From positions 307,100-371,099 of the forward strand of contig NZ_JACOGC010000004.1 of assembly GCF_014284195.1 (NCBI RefSeq): DNA of 64,000 nucleotides, read 5' to 3'. The notes under the pieces are model-generated. The model searched no databases and was not told the origin of the DNA. It saw only the letters and a list, made by a program, of their open reading frames with translations. The stretch's first letter is position 1, and every line of letters begins with the position of its first letter. This DNA is from Cognatundibacterium griseum (GTDB lineage Bacteria; Pseudomonadota; Gammaproteobacteria; Burkholderiales; Burkholderiaceae_D). Position numbers and translations under genes: made by a program. Below are positions 44,084 through 52,329 of this stretch, piece by piece.

Positions 44084-45013
44084 TCAGGTCAGATGAAACT
44101 GATTTTTCCAGACTGCTAGTTTATCCAAATCTGCACCGATTCCCCCACAAACCACAATCAAAGGACGCTTAAATTGCGCCAGCGCAGGAAGTTGCTGCTC
44201 AGCGACTGCCAGCGTCGCGCCGCACGCCGGTTCGACCAGCACCCGCATCTCGTCTGCCAGCCGCAGGCAGGACTGTACTGCCTGTGCATCCGTCACCACC
44301 ACCGGACGGATATCGTGCTCGCGACTGAGCGCAAAAGCATGATCCGCCACCCGGCGCGCGCCGAGCGAACTGGCAATCGAGGTAATGGCAGGCAGGCTGA
44401 CCGGGCCGCCCGCGCGGATCGCCGCATCGTAAGACGCCGCGCCTTCGGTTTCTGCCGCAATCACCGGGATATGCGCCAGACCGTTGCGCTGCAAACCGAG
44501 CACCACACCACTGAGCAGACCGCCGCCGCCAACCGAACACAGTACGACATCAAAATCATGTCGTCCGGCAACTTCATCGATCAGCGTTGCATTGCCGTCC
44601 CAGATATCCGGATGATCGAATGGCGGGATATACACAGCACCCGGCTGCCCGCACAGGCGCAGTGCTGCCTGGTTAGTTTCATCCCAGACGCTGCCTTCCA
44701 CGACCAGCGTGGCACCGATGGCGCGGATCGCGGCACGCACGTTCTCAGGCGTGGTCTGCGGCACCAGAATCGTGGTCCGAATACCAAGCGCCACCCCCGC
44801 CACGGCGGCAGCAAAACCGGCATTGCCGCCGGAAGGACAGACGAACTGCCGGGCGCCGCGCTCTGCGGCACGCTGGCACAGCAGTCCGATACCGCGCAGC
44901 TTGAAAGAGCCGGACGGTTGGCAGTTTTCCATTTTCAGCCACACGGCCTGCCCCAGTTGCGCCGACAGGCGGCGGTGCTGGAGCAGGGGAGTGGCGATAT
45001 GCAAGTGCGACAT
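44084..45013 (-). CDS. PLP-dependent serine/threonine dehydratase-like protein
   Basis: The 309-residue fold-type II PLP enzyme has the lysine in '[14 protein letters not shown]' and the phosphate-binding glycine loop '[17 protein letters not shown]'. '[19 protein letters not shown]' is the substrate loop. It lacks the C-terminal ACT-like regulatory domain of IlvA, so it resembles catabolic L-serine/threonine dehydratases and their animal homologues. The Gly in 'GGNAG', where many threonine deaminases have 'SSGNHAQ', points to the serine dehydratase-like branch. It is closely followed by aceK (13 bases). A function within leucine catabolism is not evident. Confidence 0.88.
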   Translation of the reverse strand: MSHLHIATPLLQHRRLSAQLGQAVWLKMENCQPSGSFKLRGIGLLCQRAAERGARQFVCPSGGNAGFAAAVAGVALGIRTTILVPQTTPENVRAAIRAIGATLVVEGSVWDETNQAALRLCGQPGAVYIPPFDHPDIWDGNATLIDEVAGRHDFDVVLCSVGGGGLLSGVVLGLQRNGLAHIPVIAAETEGAASYDAAIRAGGPVSLPAITSIASSLGARRVADHAFALSREHDIRPVVVTDAQAVQSCLRLADEMRVLVEPACGATLAVAEQQLPALAQFKRPLIVVCGGIGADLDKLAVWKNQFHLT

Positions 45014-45105
45014 AGTGTTCAGTACAGAGGCCCGGTAATCAGACGGTCATGCAGGATGCACAGGCCGTTGCAGGTGAAACGGTTGCGCATGATTTTCCTG
45101 CCGGA

Positions 45106-46290
45106 TTACCGGGTTTCGGCAAACAGTTCGCGGCCGATCAGCATGCGGCGGATTTCGCTGGTGCCGGCACCGATTTCATACAGCTTGGCATCGCGCCACA
45201 GGCGGCCGACCGGATATTCGTTGATATAGCCGTTACCGCCCAGCGTCTGGATCGCTTCGCCGGCCATCCAGGTGGCTTTTTCTGCCGAGTACAGGATCGC
45301 ACCGGCCGCGTCCTTACGCAGCGCACGCACCGCTTCCGGCGTCGTCGCACGGTCGCATGCCTGGCCGACTGCATACACATAGGCTTTACAAGCCATCATG
45401 GTGGAATACATATCCGCCAGCTTGCCCTGCATCAGCTGGAATTCGCCAATCGGCTGGCCGAACTGTTTGCGGTCATGCACGTAAGGCACGACGGCATCCA
45501 TACATGCCTGCATGATACCCAGCGGGCCGCCGGACAAGACGGTGCGCTCAAAATCGAGGCCGGACATCAGCACGTTCACGCCCTTGCCGAGGCCACCGAG
45601 CACGTTTTCAGCCGGCACTTCGCAATCTTCAAACACCAGCTCTCCCGTGTGCGAGCCGCGCATACCGAGTTTGTCGAGTTTTTGCGCGATGCTGAAACCT
45701 TTGAAACCTTTTTCGATCAGGAAAGCGGTCATGCCGCGTGGGCCGGCTTCCAGATCATTTTTGGCGTAGACCACCAGCACGTCAGCGTCAGGGCCATTAG
45801 TGATCCACATTTTGGTGCCGTTCAGCACCCAGCGGTCACCTTTAAAGTCAGCGCGCAATTTCATGCTGACAACGTCGGAACCGGCATTCGGTTCCGACAT
45901 GGCGAGTGCACCGATGTGTTCACCGGAAATCAGTTTCGGCAGGTATTTTTGCTTTTGCTCTTCGGTGCCGTTGCGTTTGATCTGGTTCACGCACAGATTC
46001 GAGTGGGCACCGTAGGACAGACCAACAGAAGCCGAAGCGCGCGAGATTTCTTCCATCGCGATGATGTGGGCCAGATAGCCCATATTCGCGCCGCCGTATT
46101 CTTCGCTGACGGTCACACCCAGAATGCCGAGATCGCCCATCTTGCGCCACAGATCCATCGGAAACTGATCGTTGCGGTCGATTTCCGCGGCACGCGGCGC
46201 GATTTCGGCGGCAGCGAATTGTTGAACAGCTTCACGCAGAGCGGCGATATCGTCGCCATGATCGAAAGTTAAACCCGGGAGATGCAGCAT
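45106..46290 (-). CDS. liuA: Isovaleryl-CoA dehydrogenase
   Basis: The 394-residue FAD enzyme oxidises isovaleryl-CoA to 3-methylcrotonyl-CoA and passes electrons to ETF. FAD motifs include '[20 protein letters not shown]' and '[17 protein letters not shown]'. The catalytic Glu of this enzyme lies in '[15 protein letters not shown]'. The C-terminal position used by other acyl-CoA dehydrogenases reads 'IGAGTSEI' without Glu, as in isovaleryl enzymes. GAGGA lies five bases before the ATG. It follows the thioesterase gene by 78 bases, downstream of the palindromic operator at 46877, so it should be LiuR-regulated. Confidence 0.96.
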   Translation of the reverse strand: MLHLPGLTFDHGDDIAALREAVQQFAAAEIAPRAAEIDRNDQFPMDLWRKMGDLGILGVTVSEEYGGANMGYLAHIIAMEEISRASASVGLSYGAHSNLCVNQIKRNGTEEQKQKYLPKLISGEHIGALAMSEPNAGSDVVSMKLRADFKGDRWVLNGTKMWITNGPDADVLVVYAKNDLEAGPRGMTAFLIEKGFKGFSIAQKLDKLGMRGSHTGELVFEDCEVPAENVLGGLGKGVNVLMSGLDFERTVLSGGPLGIMQACMDAVVPYVHDRKQFGQPIGEFQLMQGKLADMYSTMMACKAYVYAVGQACDRATTPEAVRALRKDAAGAILYSAEKATWMAGEAIQTLGGNGYINEYPVGRLWRDAKLYEIGAGTSEIRRMLIGRELFAETR

Positions 46291-46368
46291 GTCGTCCTCA
46301 CTGAATTAGTTAAATACCTGTGTTTGCAAAATGACTATTTCTATCTGATAGATAGATTATTGGATAGA

Positions 46369-46809
46369 TTATTTTTTATCGATGACAAATAAAGTTTGTT
46401 GCATGATGGCGCAGAGTTTTTCCTTGCCATGTTGTACCGCAAAGACTTCGGCGCTGGAAACGACCAGCGTTTTTCCGGTTTTCAATACCTTGCCCCGCGC
46501 GATCAATCGGTCGCCGATACCGGGCGCGACAATATTGATCTTATACTCTGCAGTTAAGCACTCACTGACTGGCATCAATAGCGTATTCGCGGCATAGCCT
46601 CCGGCAGCATCGGCCAACGTACCGATCACACCGCCATGAAAATAGCCATGTTGCTGGCTGACGGCAGCGCTGAACGGCAGGCTGATCTCGCAGGCGCCGG
46701 GCGTGATGCTGGTCAGACGGGCATCCCATGCCATCAATGCACCCTGAGCATTAAAACTCTCCAGCAGCATCAGCGCCAGCTTGTGATCCAATGTCGCGTG
46801 ATCGTCCAT
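46369..46809 (-). CDS. PaaI-type hotdog thioesterase
   Basis: The product is 146 residues from ATG 46809, with GGAAGGG upstream; the in-frame ATG five codons earlier has no spacing for a site. The hotdog fold shows 'SQQHGYFHGGVIGTLADAAGGYAAN', with the HGG-x-D-type catalytic region, then 'LTAEYKINIVAPGIGDRLIARGKVL'. It should hydrolyse acyl-CoA thioesters in the cytosol and may relieve accumulation of branched acyl-CoAs. It is the first gene behind the strong LiuR-type palindrome and is followed by liuA. Confidence 0.88.
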   Translation of the reverse strand: MDDHATLDHKLALMLLESFNAQGALMAWDARLTSITPGACEISLPFSAAVSQQHGYFHGGVIGTLADAAGGYAANTLLMPVSECLTAEYKINIVAPGIGDRLIARGKVLKTGKTLVVSSAEVFAVQHGKEKLCAIMQQTLFVIDKK

Positions 46810-46865
46810 AAGACCCTTCCCCATCCTGTTGATTCTGTATCCTGAGCCTGTTTTATGCGAGAGAA

Positions 46866-46894
46866 ATCATACGTCCAATTGACGTTTACGTAAA
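46866..46894 (-). promoter_or_regulatory. Promoter of the thioesterase-liuA unit
   Basis: On the minus strand TTTACG (46889-46894), a 17-base spacer and TATGAT (46866-46871) make a sigma-70-like promoter. The palindromic operator at 46877-46902 covers the -35 and most of the spacer, a layout that fits repression. The -10 lies about 57 bases before the thioesterase ATG. Confidence 0.65.
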
Positions 46895-46902
46895 CGTCAA
46901 TT
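46877..46902. promoter_or_regulatory. LiuR-type operator, perfect 26-bp palindrome
   Basis: AATTGACGTTTAC (46877-46889) is followed directly by its exact reverse complement (46890-46902). The core has paired ACGT elements as in the known LiuR binding motif of proteobacteria. It lies between liuR and the thioesterase gene and covers the promoter of the latter. Confidence 0.82.
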
Positions 46903-46929
46903 CTGTTTTTTGCCAACAGCCCCGTAGTT

Positions 46930-47337
46930 TTACGGTGCAGCGCCGGAAGTCTGGGGAATGTCGGACGCCAGCAGGCGGCGACTTTCTTCTTCATGCGCGC
47001 TGATCTCTGCCAGCATGACTTCAATGTCTTCCCGCTGTTGTTCCAGCGCCGCCCGGTGACGCGCCAGCACCTCCAGAAAGCTTTGCAACTGGGCTGTTGT
47101 GTCTTTCGGGGAACGGTACATATCGACCAGGCTTTTAATATCCGACAGACTCAGACCCAGGCGCTTGCCGCGCAGCGTCAGCTTCAGGTGCGTGCGTTCG
47201 CGGGCGGTGTACACCCGGTTGCGCCCGCTGGGTCCTTCACGGGTCGGGTTCAGCAGGCCCTGATCCTCATAAAAACGGATTGCCCGCGGGGTGATGTCAA
47301 ATTCGCGTGCCAGTTCAGTGATGGTGTAAGTGGCCAT
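46930..47337 (-). CDS. liuR: MerR-family regulator of leucine/isovalerate catabolism
   Basis: The product is 135 residues from ATG 47337; an in-frame upstream TTG would add six residues without a ribosome site. The MerR winged HTH is 'YTITELAREFDITPRAIRFYEDQGLLNPTREG', then a coiled-coil dimerisation helix 'QSFLEVLARHRAALEQQREDIEVMLAEISAHEEE' (residues ~85-120). There is no cysteine-based metal loop, so the effector is organic, by analogy isovaleryl-CoA or 3-methylcrotonyl-CoA. It stands at the head of the liu cluster between two matching palindromes, which supports the name and autoregulation. Confidence 0.92.
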   Translation of the reverse strand: MATYTITELAREFDITPRAIRFYEDQGLLNPTREGPSGRNRVYTARERTHLKLTLRGKRLGLSLSDIKSLVDMYRSPKDTTAQLQSFLEVLARHRAALEQQREDIEVMLAEISAHEEESRRLLASDIPQTSGAAP

Positions 47338-47368
47338 GGTCTTTATCAAACACAAAAACGATTTTCTG

Positions 47369-47398
47369 ATTACAATTCGCAGTTAACGTTAACGTCAA
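47369..47398 (-). promoter_or_regulatory. Promoter of liuR
   Basis: On the minus strand TTGACG (47393-47398), an 18-base spacer and TGTAAT (47369-47374) form a promoter about 30 bases ahead of the liuR start. The operator at 47380-47401 lies across the -35 and spacer, as expected for autoregulation. Confidence 0.65.
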
Positions 47399-47401
47399 CT
47401 G
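47380..47401. promoter_or_regulatory. LiuR-type operator, 22-bp near-perfect palindrome
   Basis: CAGTTAACGTT is followed by AACGTCAACTG, an 11+11 palindrome with one mismatched pair and the same ACGT pairing as the site at 46877. It lies over the liuR promoter and about 100 bases upstream of the divergent metallo-hydrolase gene, which it might also influence. Confidence 0.78.
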
Positions 47402-47504
47402 AATATCAGCGCATTGTAGGCTATTCCGGGCGGCCTGTTATTCCGGGACGATAAATTTTTGAACAGTGCGGCAAATACAGAACAACAGACCAATCGGGAC
47501 AAGC

Positions 47505-48584
47505 ATGAATTCTCTGGAACAGCAGTTGCACTATCCTTTCGCCGACACCCTGCCGGATACCGGCAAGACCTTCGAAATCGCGCCGGGTGTGCTGTGGGTG
47601 CGCATGGGCCTGCCGTTTGCGCTGAACCATATCAATCTGTGGCTGCTGGAAGACGAAGTCGAGACAGCGCAGGGACGTGTGCATGGCTGGACGGTAGTCG
47701 ATTGCGGCATTGCCAGCGATGCCACGCGCGATGCCTGGGAAGTGTTGTTTGGCGACCTCAGCAACCATCTGCGCGGCTTGCCGGTAGTGCGGGTGATTGC
47801 CACGCACTGCCATCCTGATCATATCGGGCTGGCGGACTGGCTGTGCACGCTGTGGAATGTGCCGCTCTGGATGACGGCGGGCGAATATGCGTTTGCCCGC
47901 ATGATGTCGGCCGGATTGCCGGGTGCCGACGGTACCGCGATGTTCCCGCATTTCCGCCGTCACGGTCTGACCGATCCGGCCATGCAGGAACAGATTCAGG
48001 AACGCAAATCGCATTACACCCGGCTGGTGCCAACGGTGCCGGTCGCCTATCGCCGCCTACAGGAGGGTGTTGATCTGACAGTGAATGGCCAGCGCTGGCA
48101 GATCATTACCGGTTTCGGTCATTCACCGGAACATGCCTCGCTGTACTGCGCGGAAAAAAATCTGCTGATTTCCGGCGACATGCTGCTGCCGCGGATTTCG
48201 ACCAATGTGTCGGTGTTTGCCATCGAACCGGAAGCCAATCCGGTGCAGCAATACCTTGATTCGCTGCAAAAATATCTGCCGCTGCCGGCGGACGTGCTGA
48301 TCCTGCCTTCGCATGGCAAACCGTTTCAGGGTCTGCATACCCGGGTCATCCAGCTGCAGCAGCACCACGCGGAGCGGCTGGCAGAGGTGCTGGCTGTCTG
48401 TGGCACTCCGCAATCTGCCTGCGACATCGTGCCTGTCATGTTCCGCCGTCCGCTGGACGCACATCAGCTGACTTTTGCCATCGGCGAGGCGCTGGCGCAT
48501 CTGCACAAGCTGTGGTTTGACGGTCAGCTGCAACGCATTGCCGGGGAAGACGGCGTATTCCGTTTTGTCAGAACCGCCTCCTGA
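47505..48584 (+). CDS. MBL-fold metallo-hydrolase (LACTB2/glyoxalase II-like)
   Basis: The product is 359 residues from ATG 47505; a frame from 47466 has no better site. The metal site is complete: 'VIATHCHPDHIGLADWL' (HxHxDH), His in 'ITGFGHSPEHASLY', Asp in 'LISGDMLLPRIS' and the last His in 'ILPSHGKPFQG'. The ~90 C-terminal residues ('CDIVPVMFRRPLDAHQLTFAIGEALAHLHKL') fit the winged-helix tail of LACTB2-like hydrolases. It is divergent from liuR, and in many liu loci a similar gene neighbours the regulator. Acyl-CoA or lactone hydrolysis is a guess. Confidence 0.9.
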   Translation: MNSLEQQLHYPFADTLPDTGKTFEIAPGVLWVRMGLPFALNHINLWLLEDEVETAQGRVHGWTVVDCGIASDATRDAWEVLFGDLSNHLRGLPVVRVIATHCHPDHIGLADWLCTLWNVPLWMTAGEYAFARMMSAGLPGADGTAMFPHFRRHGLTDPAMQEQIQERKSHYTRLVPTVPVAYRRLQEGVDLTVNGQRWQIITGFGHSPEHASLYCAEKNLLISGDMLLPRISTNVSVFAIEPEANPVQQYLDSLQKYLPLPADVLILPSHGKPFQGLHTRVIQLQQHHAERLAEVLAVCGTPQSACDIVPVMFRRPLDAHQLTFAIGEALAHLHKLWFDGQLQRIAGEDGVFRFVRTAS

Positions 48585-48619
48585 TATTACTGATGCAGGA
48601 ACAATTGTCGGCCGGTAAA

Positions 48620-48641
48620 TGCTGTCCGACTGCTGTCCGAC
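48620..48641. repeat. 11-bp perfect tandem duplication
   Basis: TGCTGTCCGAC occurs twice head to tail (48620-48630 and 48631-48641) in the 64 bases between the convergent metallo-hydrolase and catalase-like genes. It has no stem-loop character; it looks like a replication slippage scar. Confidence 0.75.
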
Positions 48642-48648
48642 ATTCTGG

Positions 48649-49725
48649 TTATTGCCGGAACTGGGTCGTATTGCCCCATTGCAGACGGCTGTTCTGCGAC
48701 CTGTCCTGCTCCTGACCCGGAATATCCCAGCTCACGACGGTGCGCTCACCGGTATGATTGTGCTGGCGGCGCAATGCATTCAGTGCTTCATACATCGCTT
48801 TGCGCGCCCGGTTGATGCCGCCCACAGGCCGGTGTTCGGCAACGGCGTTCCAGGGATTGAACATCATCTGCTCGCCATAATCGCGCTGCGCTTCGCTGTC
48901 GAATTCCTGGCGCGGAATACGGATTGTCGCCACCTTCCGGAACGGTGACAGCGCTTCCGGCCACAACACGCTGGCATCTTCCACCGGCATGCGCACCGGG
49001 TCGGTCTGCACCTGCACCATGAAATCAAACACCACGTCTTCCTGCGCCAGCTGCTCCACCATGGCGCTGCGCAAAAAATCATCGGCAGGATGATCCGGCA
49101 GGCTGTCCAGAGTGCGGGTTGCCGGTACCACGGCAAATTTCACCACCTGCTTACCAAACAAAAACGGCGTGACGCTGAAATAGGCAATATGTAATGGATT
49201 GGCACATTTGAGCATCATCTGCCAGCCGCGAAATGCGGTTTTCCAGTGTCGCAGACAATACCAGAAGGCCCCCGAGGCACCGCCGCTCATTGCGCGGTGC
49301 CAGCGCGCATATTGCGCGACATCCGGCGCAACACAGGTTTCCGTACTTTGCAGCAGGAAATCCTGAGTCTGCTCCACGCTGTCATCCGCACTCAGCTTGT
49401 CGCCGGCGACACCGGTCAGCTTGATCGCCATACCGCGCAGATCACTGTGCAGATCAGGCCGCGGCACCGGATGCAGATTGGAAAAACGGACCCAGCTGCG
49501 ATAACGCCGGTGCGGCTGAAAAACCGGTGTCTGCAATTCTGCCGGCAATCCCGGTTCGACGATCAGATAGGCGCGCACCAGTCCATGCATTTTGGGATGA
49601 TCATGGCGCAGCATGACCCCTTTGCCGTAGCGCTGCCGGAGTTTTGCCTGCATGTGCTGCAACAGGTCTTTGATATGGCGGGCTTCCCCGGCGGGTATTT
49701 TTTCAGCAGTCAACGACGATGACAT
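48649..49725 (-). CDS. Catalase-like heme protein
   Basis: The product is 358 residues from ATG 49725 just after GAGGGGG; 13 further in-frame residues upstream are dismissed. It is shorter than true monofunctional catalases. It keeps 'KMHGLVRAYLIVEPGLP', with the distal His, the segment 'YRSWVRFSNLHP...LHSDLRGMAIKLTGV', 'TQDFLLQS' and a C-terminal 'NRARKAMYEALNALRRQHN' whose Arg and Tyr resemble the proximal heme-ligand motif R-x3-Y. This pattern fits the catalase-related group with allene-oxide-synthase-like and SrpA-like proteins. Peroxide or lipid-hydroperoxide handling is likely, but no signal peptide is seen. Confidence 0.82.
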   Translation of the reverse strand: MSSSLTAEKIPAGEARHIKDLLQHMQAKLRQRYGKGVMLRHDHPKMHGLVRAYLIVEPGLPAELQTPVFQPHRRYRSWVRFSNLHPVPRPDLHSDLRGMAIKLTGVAGDKLSADDSVEQTQDFLLQSTETCVAPDVAQYARWHRAMSGGASGAFWYCLRHWKTAFRGWQMMLKCANPLHIAYFSVTPFLFGKQVVKFAVVPATRTLDSLPDHPADDFLRSAMVEQLAQEDVVFDFMVQVQTDPVRMPVEDASVLWPEALSPFRKVATIRIPRQEFDSEAQRDYGEQMMFNPWNAVAEHRPVGGINRARKAMYEALNALRRQHNHTGERTVVSWDIPGQEQDRSQNSRLQWGNTTQFRQ

Positions 49726-50027
49726 AATCCCCCTCTTGTTTCCACGATCGGATATTGGATTCACCAGGACAGCGCAAACCGGTATTTAGAGAATAGCTGA
49801 ATTTACAATTCCAGCCCGATGCGGTCAAGCCATGAAATATCCGCATACAAATGTCTGCCGGTGAAAGCACAGGTATTTCAGGAGACGCATGCTGTCGCCG
49901 GCGGACACGGATACTGTCCGGCGCACAATGTGTTGTCAGTGTCGGTGCAGGATGTAATTTTCCATTGAAATATAAAATGGAAAATGGTCAAATCGATGTA
50001 GTTAAACTACTTCAATTTGAAAATCTG
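49726..50027. other. Upstream region of the amylase-family gene with an inverted repeat
   Basis: About 300 bases divergent between the catalase-like and GH13 genes. The reading frame of the GH13 gene stays open back to 49851, but that part has no protein-like features. GTAGTT-A-AACTAC (49998-50010) is a 13-base palindrome 17 bases ahead of the chosen GH13 start and could be an operator. The stretch near 49960-49990 is AT-rich (TATAAA) and may hold the promoter. Confidence 0.5.
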
Positions 50028-51968
50028 ATGTTTTCCCACTCTTTTTCGTTTTTCCTGCTGCCCCTGCTGGTCAGCAGCACCGTAACCTGCGCACAGAACC
50101 ATGCTGCCGCCAGTGTCAGCACAAAAGCCATGGACGGCATCGAACGCATCGAGCCGCCGTTCTGGTGGGTCGGTATGCGGCAGCACAGCCTGCAACTGAT
50201 GGTGCATGGTCCGGCAATCGGCGCCAGCAGTCCGCAGCTGGATTACCCCGGCGTCCGCATTACGGCAATCCGCCGCGTCAGTAATCCGAATTATCTGTTC
50301 GTCGATCTCGACATTGCCGATGGCACGCAGCCGGGCGAGCTGGATCTGGTTTTTTCACCGCTGCATGATGCAGGTACAGCCGCGCCGGCCAGCGCCACCC
50401 TGCATTACCGCTACCGCCTGCAGGCCAGAGACAAAGACTCCGCCCAGCGGCGCGGCTTCAGCGCTGCGGATGCGATCCTGAATCTGGTGCCGGACCGCTT
50501 TGCCAATGGCGACCGCAGCAACGACACGGTGACCGGATTTCCTGACCGGCTCAATCGTGGCGACGACAGCGCCGGCCGGCACGGTGGCGATATCCGCGGT
50601 ATAGCCGATCATCTGGATTACATTGCAGACATGGGATACACCATGATCTGGCCGACCCCGCTGATCGAAAACAACCAGCCGGCTTATTCCTACCACGGCT
50701 ACGCCACCACCGATCATTACAAAATCGACGCCCGTTTCGGCAGCAATGAAGATTACCGCCAGCTGGTGGCACAGGCACGCAGCAAAGGCGTGGGCGTGAT
50801 TCAGGACATCGTGCTCAATCACATCGGCGATCATCACTGGTGGATGCGCGATCTGCCGTCTGCCGACTGGATCACATTCAACGGACAATTTGTGCCGACC
50901 CGGCATGCCCGCACCACCGTCAGCGATCCTTATGCGTCGCGCGCCGACCACCGGAATTTCACCGAAGGCTGGTTCAGCGAACACATGCCCGACATGAATC
51001 AGGCCAATCCGCTGGTTGCCACCTACCAGATCCAGAACAGCATCTGGTGGATTGAATACGCCGGCCTGTCAGGTATCCGGGCAGACACCTACAGCTATTC
51101 GGAGCCGGCTTTTCTCGCGGCCTGGTCGCGCCGGATTCTGGAGGAATATCCGCATTTCAGCATGGTCGGGGAAGAATGGAGCACCAATCCGAATGTGGTC
51201 GCCCGCTGGCTGCGCGGCAAACACAATCCGGATGGCTATGTCTCATCAATGCCTGCCATGATGGATTTCCCTTTGCAGGACGCATTGCGGCAGGCGCTGG
51301 TGGCGGAAGATTCATGGAATGGCGGCCTGACGGCTTTGTATGAAATGCTGGTGAATGACCAGCTTTATCCCGATCCGTCAGCGATGGTGCTGTTTGAAGG
51401 CAATCATGACATGAGCCGCCTGTACACAGCGCTCAATAACGATCCGGCGCTGGTGAAAATGGCGCTGGCCTATATCGCCACCATGCCGCGCACGCCGCAG
51501 TTTTATTACGGTACCGAGGTGCTGATGCAGAGCCGGAAACAGCGCGACGACGGCGCGGCGCGGCGCGATTTCCCCGGTGGCTGGACGGGCGACAAAGTGA
51601 ATGCCTTTACCGGCGCAGGGCTGACGGCAGAACAGCGCACCATGCAGCAATTCGTGCGCCGCCTGCTGAACTGGCGCAAAACCCAGCCGGTGATTCATCA
51701 TGGCAAACTGATGCACTTCGCACCGGACCAGGGGACTTACACCTATTTCCGCTATCAGGAAACCGCGCAGGGCATGGAACAGGTCATGGTGGTGCTGAAC
51801 AAGAACCGCAGCGCCACCACGCTGCCCACCGCGCGTTTTGCCGAGATTCTGCCCTCCGGCGCGCAGGGTACGGATGTGCTGAACGGCCAGCAATATGATT
51901 TGCGGCAGCAGCTCACCGTGCCGCCCCGTTCCGCACTGATTCTGCAGATCAGCGCGCCGGGCCGGTGA
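50028..51968 (+). CDS. Exported GH13 cyclomaltodextrinase/neopullulanase-like enzyme
   Basis: The product is 646 residues from ATG 50028, chosen because it opens a signal peptide ('MFSHSFSFFLLPLLVSSTVTCAQ'); in-frame starts at 49851 and 49977 are alternatives. A cyclomaltodextrinase N-domain ('IERIEPPFWWVGMRQHSLQLMVHG') comes first. The TIM barrel follows with 'NLVPDRFANGD', 'DIVLNHIGDHHWW', nucleophile 'GIRADTYSY', acid/base 'MVGEEWSTN' and transition-state Asp 'LFEGNHDMSR'. A C-terminal Cyc-maltodextrin domain ends it. It probably hydrolyses maltodextrins or cyclodextrins in the periplasm. The last 20 bases overlap the convergent Cdd1-like gene. Confidence 0.92.
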   Translation: MFSHSFSFFLLPLLVSSTVTCAQNHAAASVSTKAMDGIERIEPPFWWVGMRQHSLQLMVHGPAIGASSPQLDYPGVRITAIRRVSNPNYLFVDLDIADGTQPGELDLVFSPLHDAGTAAPASATLHYRYRLQARDKDSAQRRGFSAADAILNLVPDRFANGDRSNDTVTGFPDRLNRGDDSAGRHGGDIRGIADHLDYIADMGYTMIWPTPLIENNQPAYSYHGYATTDHYKIDARFGSNEDYRQLVAQARSKGVGVIQDIVLNHIGDHHWWMRDLPSADWITFNGQFVPTRHARTTVSDPYASRADHRNFTEGWFSEHMPDMNQANPLVATYQIQNSIWWIEYAGLSGIRADTYSYSEPAFLAAWSRRILEEYPHFSMVGEEWSTNPNVVARWLRGKHNPDGYVSSMPAMMDFPLQDALRQALVAEDSWNGGLTALYEMLVNDQLYPDPSAMVLFEGNHDMSRLYTALNNDPALVKMALAYIATMPRTPQFYYGTEVLMQSRKQRDDGAARRDFPGGWTGDKVNAFTGAGLTAEQRTMQQFVRRLLNWRKTQPVIHHGKLMHFAPDQGTYTYFRYQETAQGMEQVMVVLNKNRSATTLPTARFAEILPSGAQGTDVLNGQQYDLRQQLTVPPRSALILQISAPGR

Positions 51969-52281
51969 ACGGCAGGCCGCTCGTCTCTTCAGGCTGCGCC
52001 GCCTGCCAGACCTTGCGCGATGCGGTGTAATCCCACCACGGGCGGGCTGGCGCACCGTTCATGAAATCGGTGACGGACATCAGTACATCGATCATGCAGG
52101 GATCCTGGCGTATGCCGGTGATAACGCACAACTGGCGATACAGCGTGAACGGGCAGGCGCCGGTCAACTGCTGCGGCGTCTGTATGCCGAGCAAGACCAG
52201 ACCGGCTGCGCAGGCAGGGCCGATATTCGGCAGGTCTGTCAGCTGATGCAACTGATCGCGCCGGACTTTGGCTGGATGCAT
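51949..52281 (-). CDS. Helix-hairpin-helix protein of the Cdd1 ('pathogenicity locus') family
   Basis: The 110-residue product reads 'LTDLPNIGPACAAGLVLLGIQTPQQLTG', a helix-hairpin-helix of the Cdd1 type. It continues 'YRQLCVITGIRQDPCMIDVLMSVTDFMNG' and 'PWWDYTASRK', which match that family closely. HhH units usually contact DNA non-specifically, but no function is established. Its stop lies inside the 3' end of the GH13 gene (20-base tail-to-tail overlap). The GNAT gene lies 48 bases upstream on the same strand. Confidence 0.85.
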   Translation of the reverse strand: MHPAKVRRDQLHQLTDLPNIGPACAAGLVLLGIQTPQQLTGACPFTLYRQLCVITGIRQDPCMIDVLMSVTDFMNGAPARPWWDYTASRKVWQAAQPEETSGLPFTGPAR

Positions 52282-52329
52282 GATGGATTTTCCTTCCGGT
52301 TCTGACAGTTTTGAATTTCTGAGCCCTGT

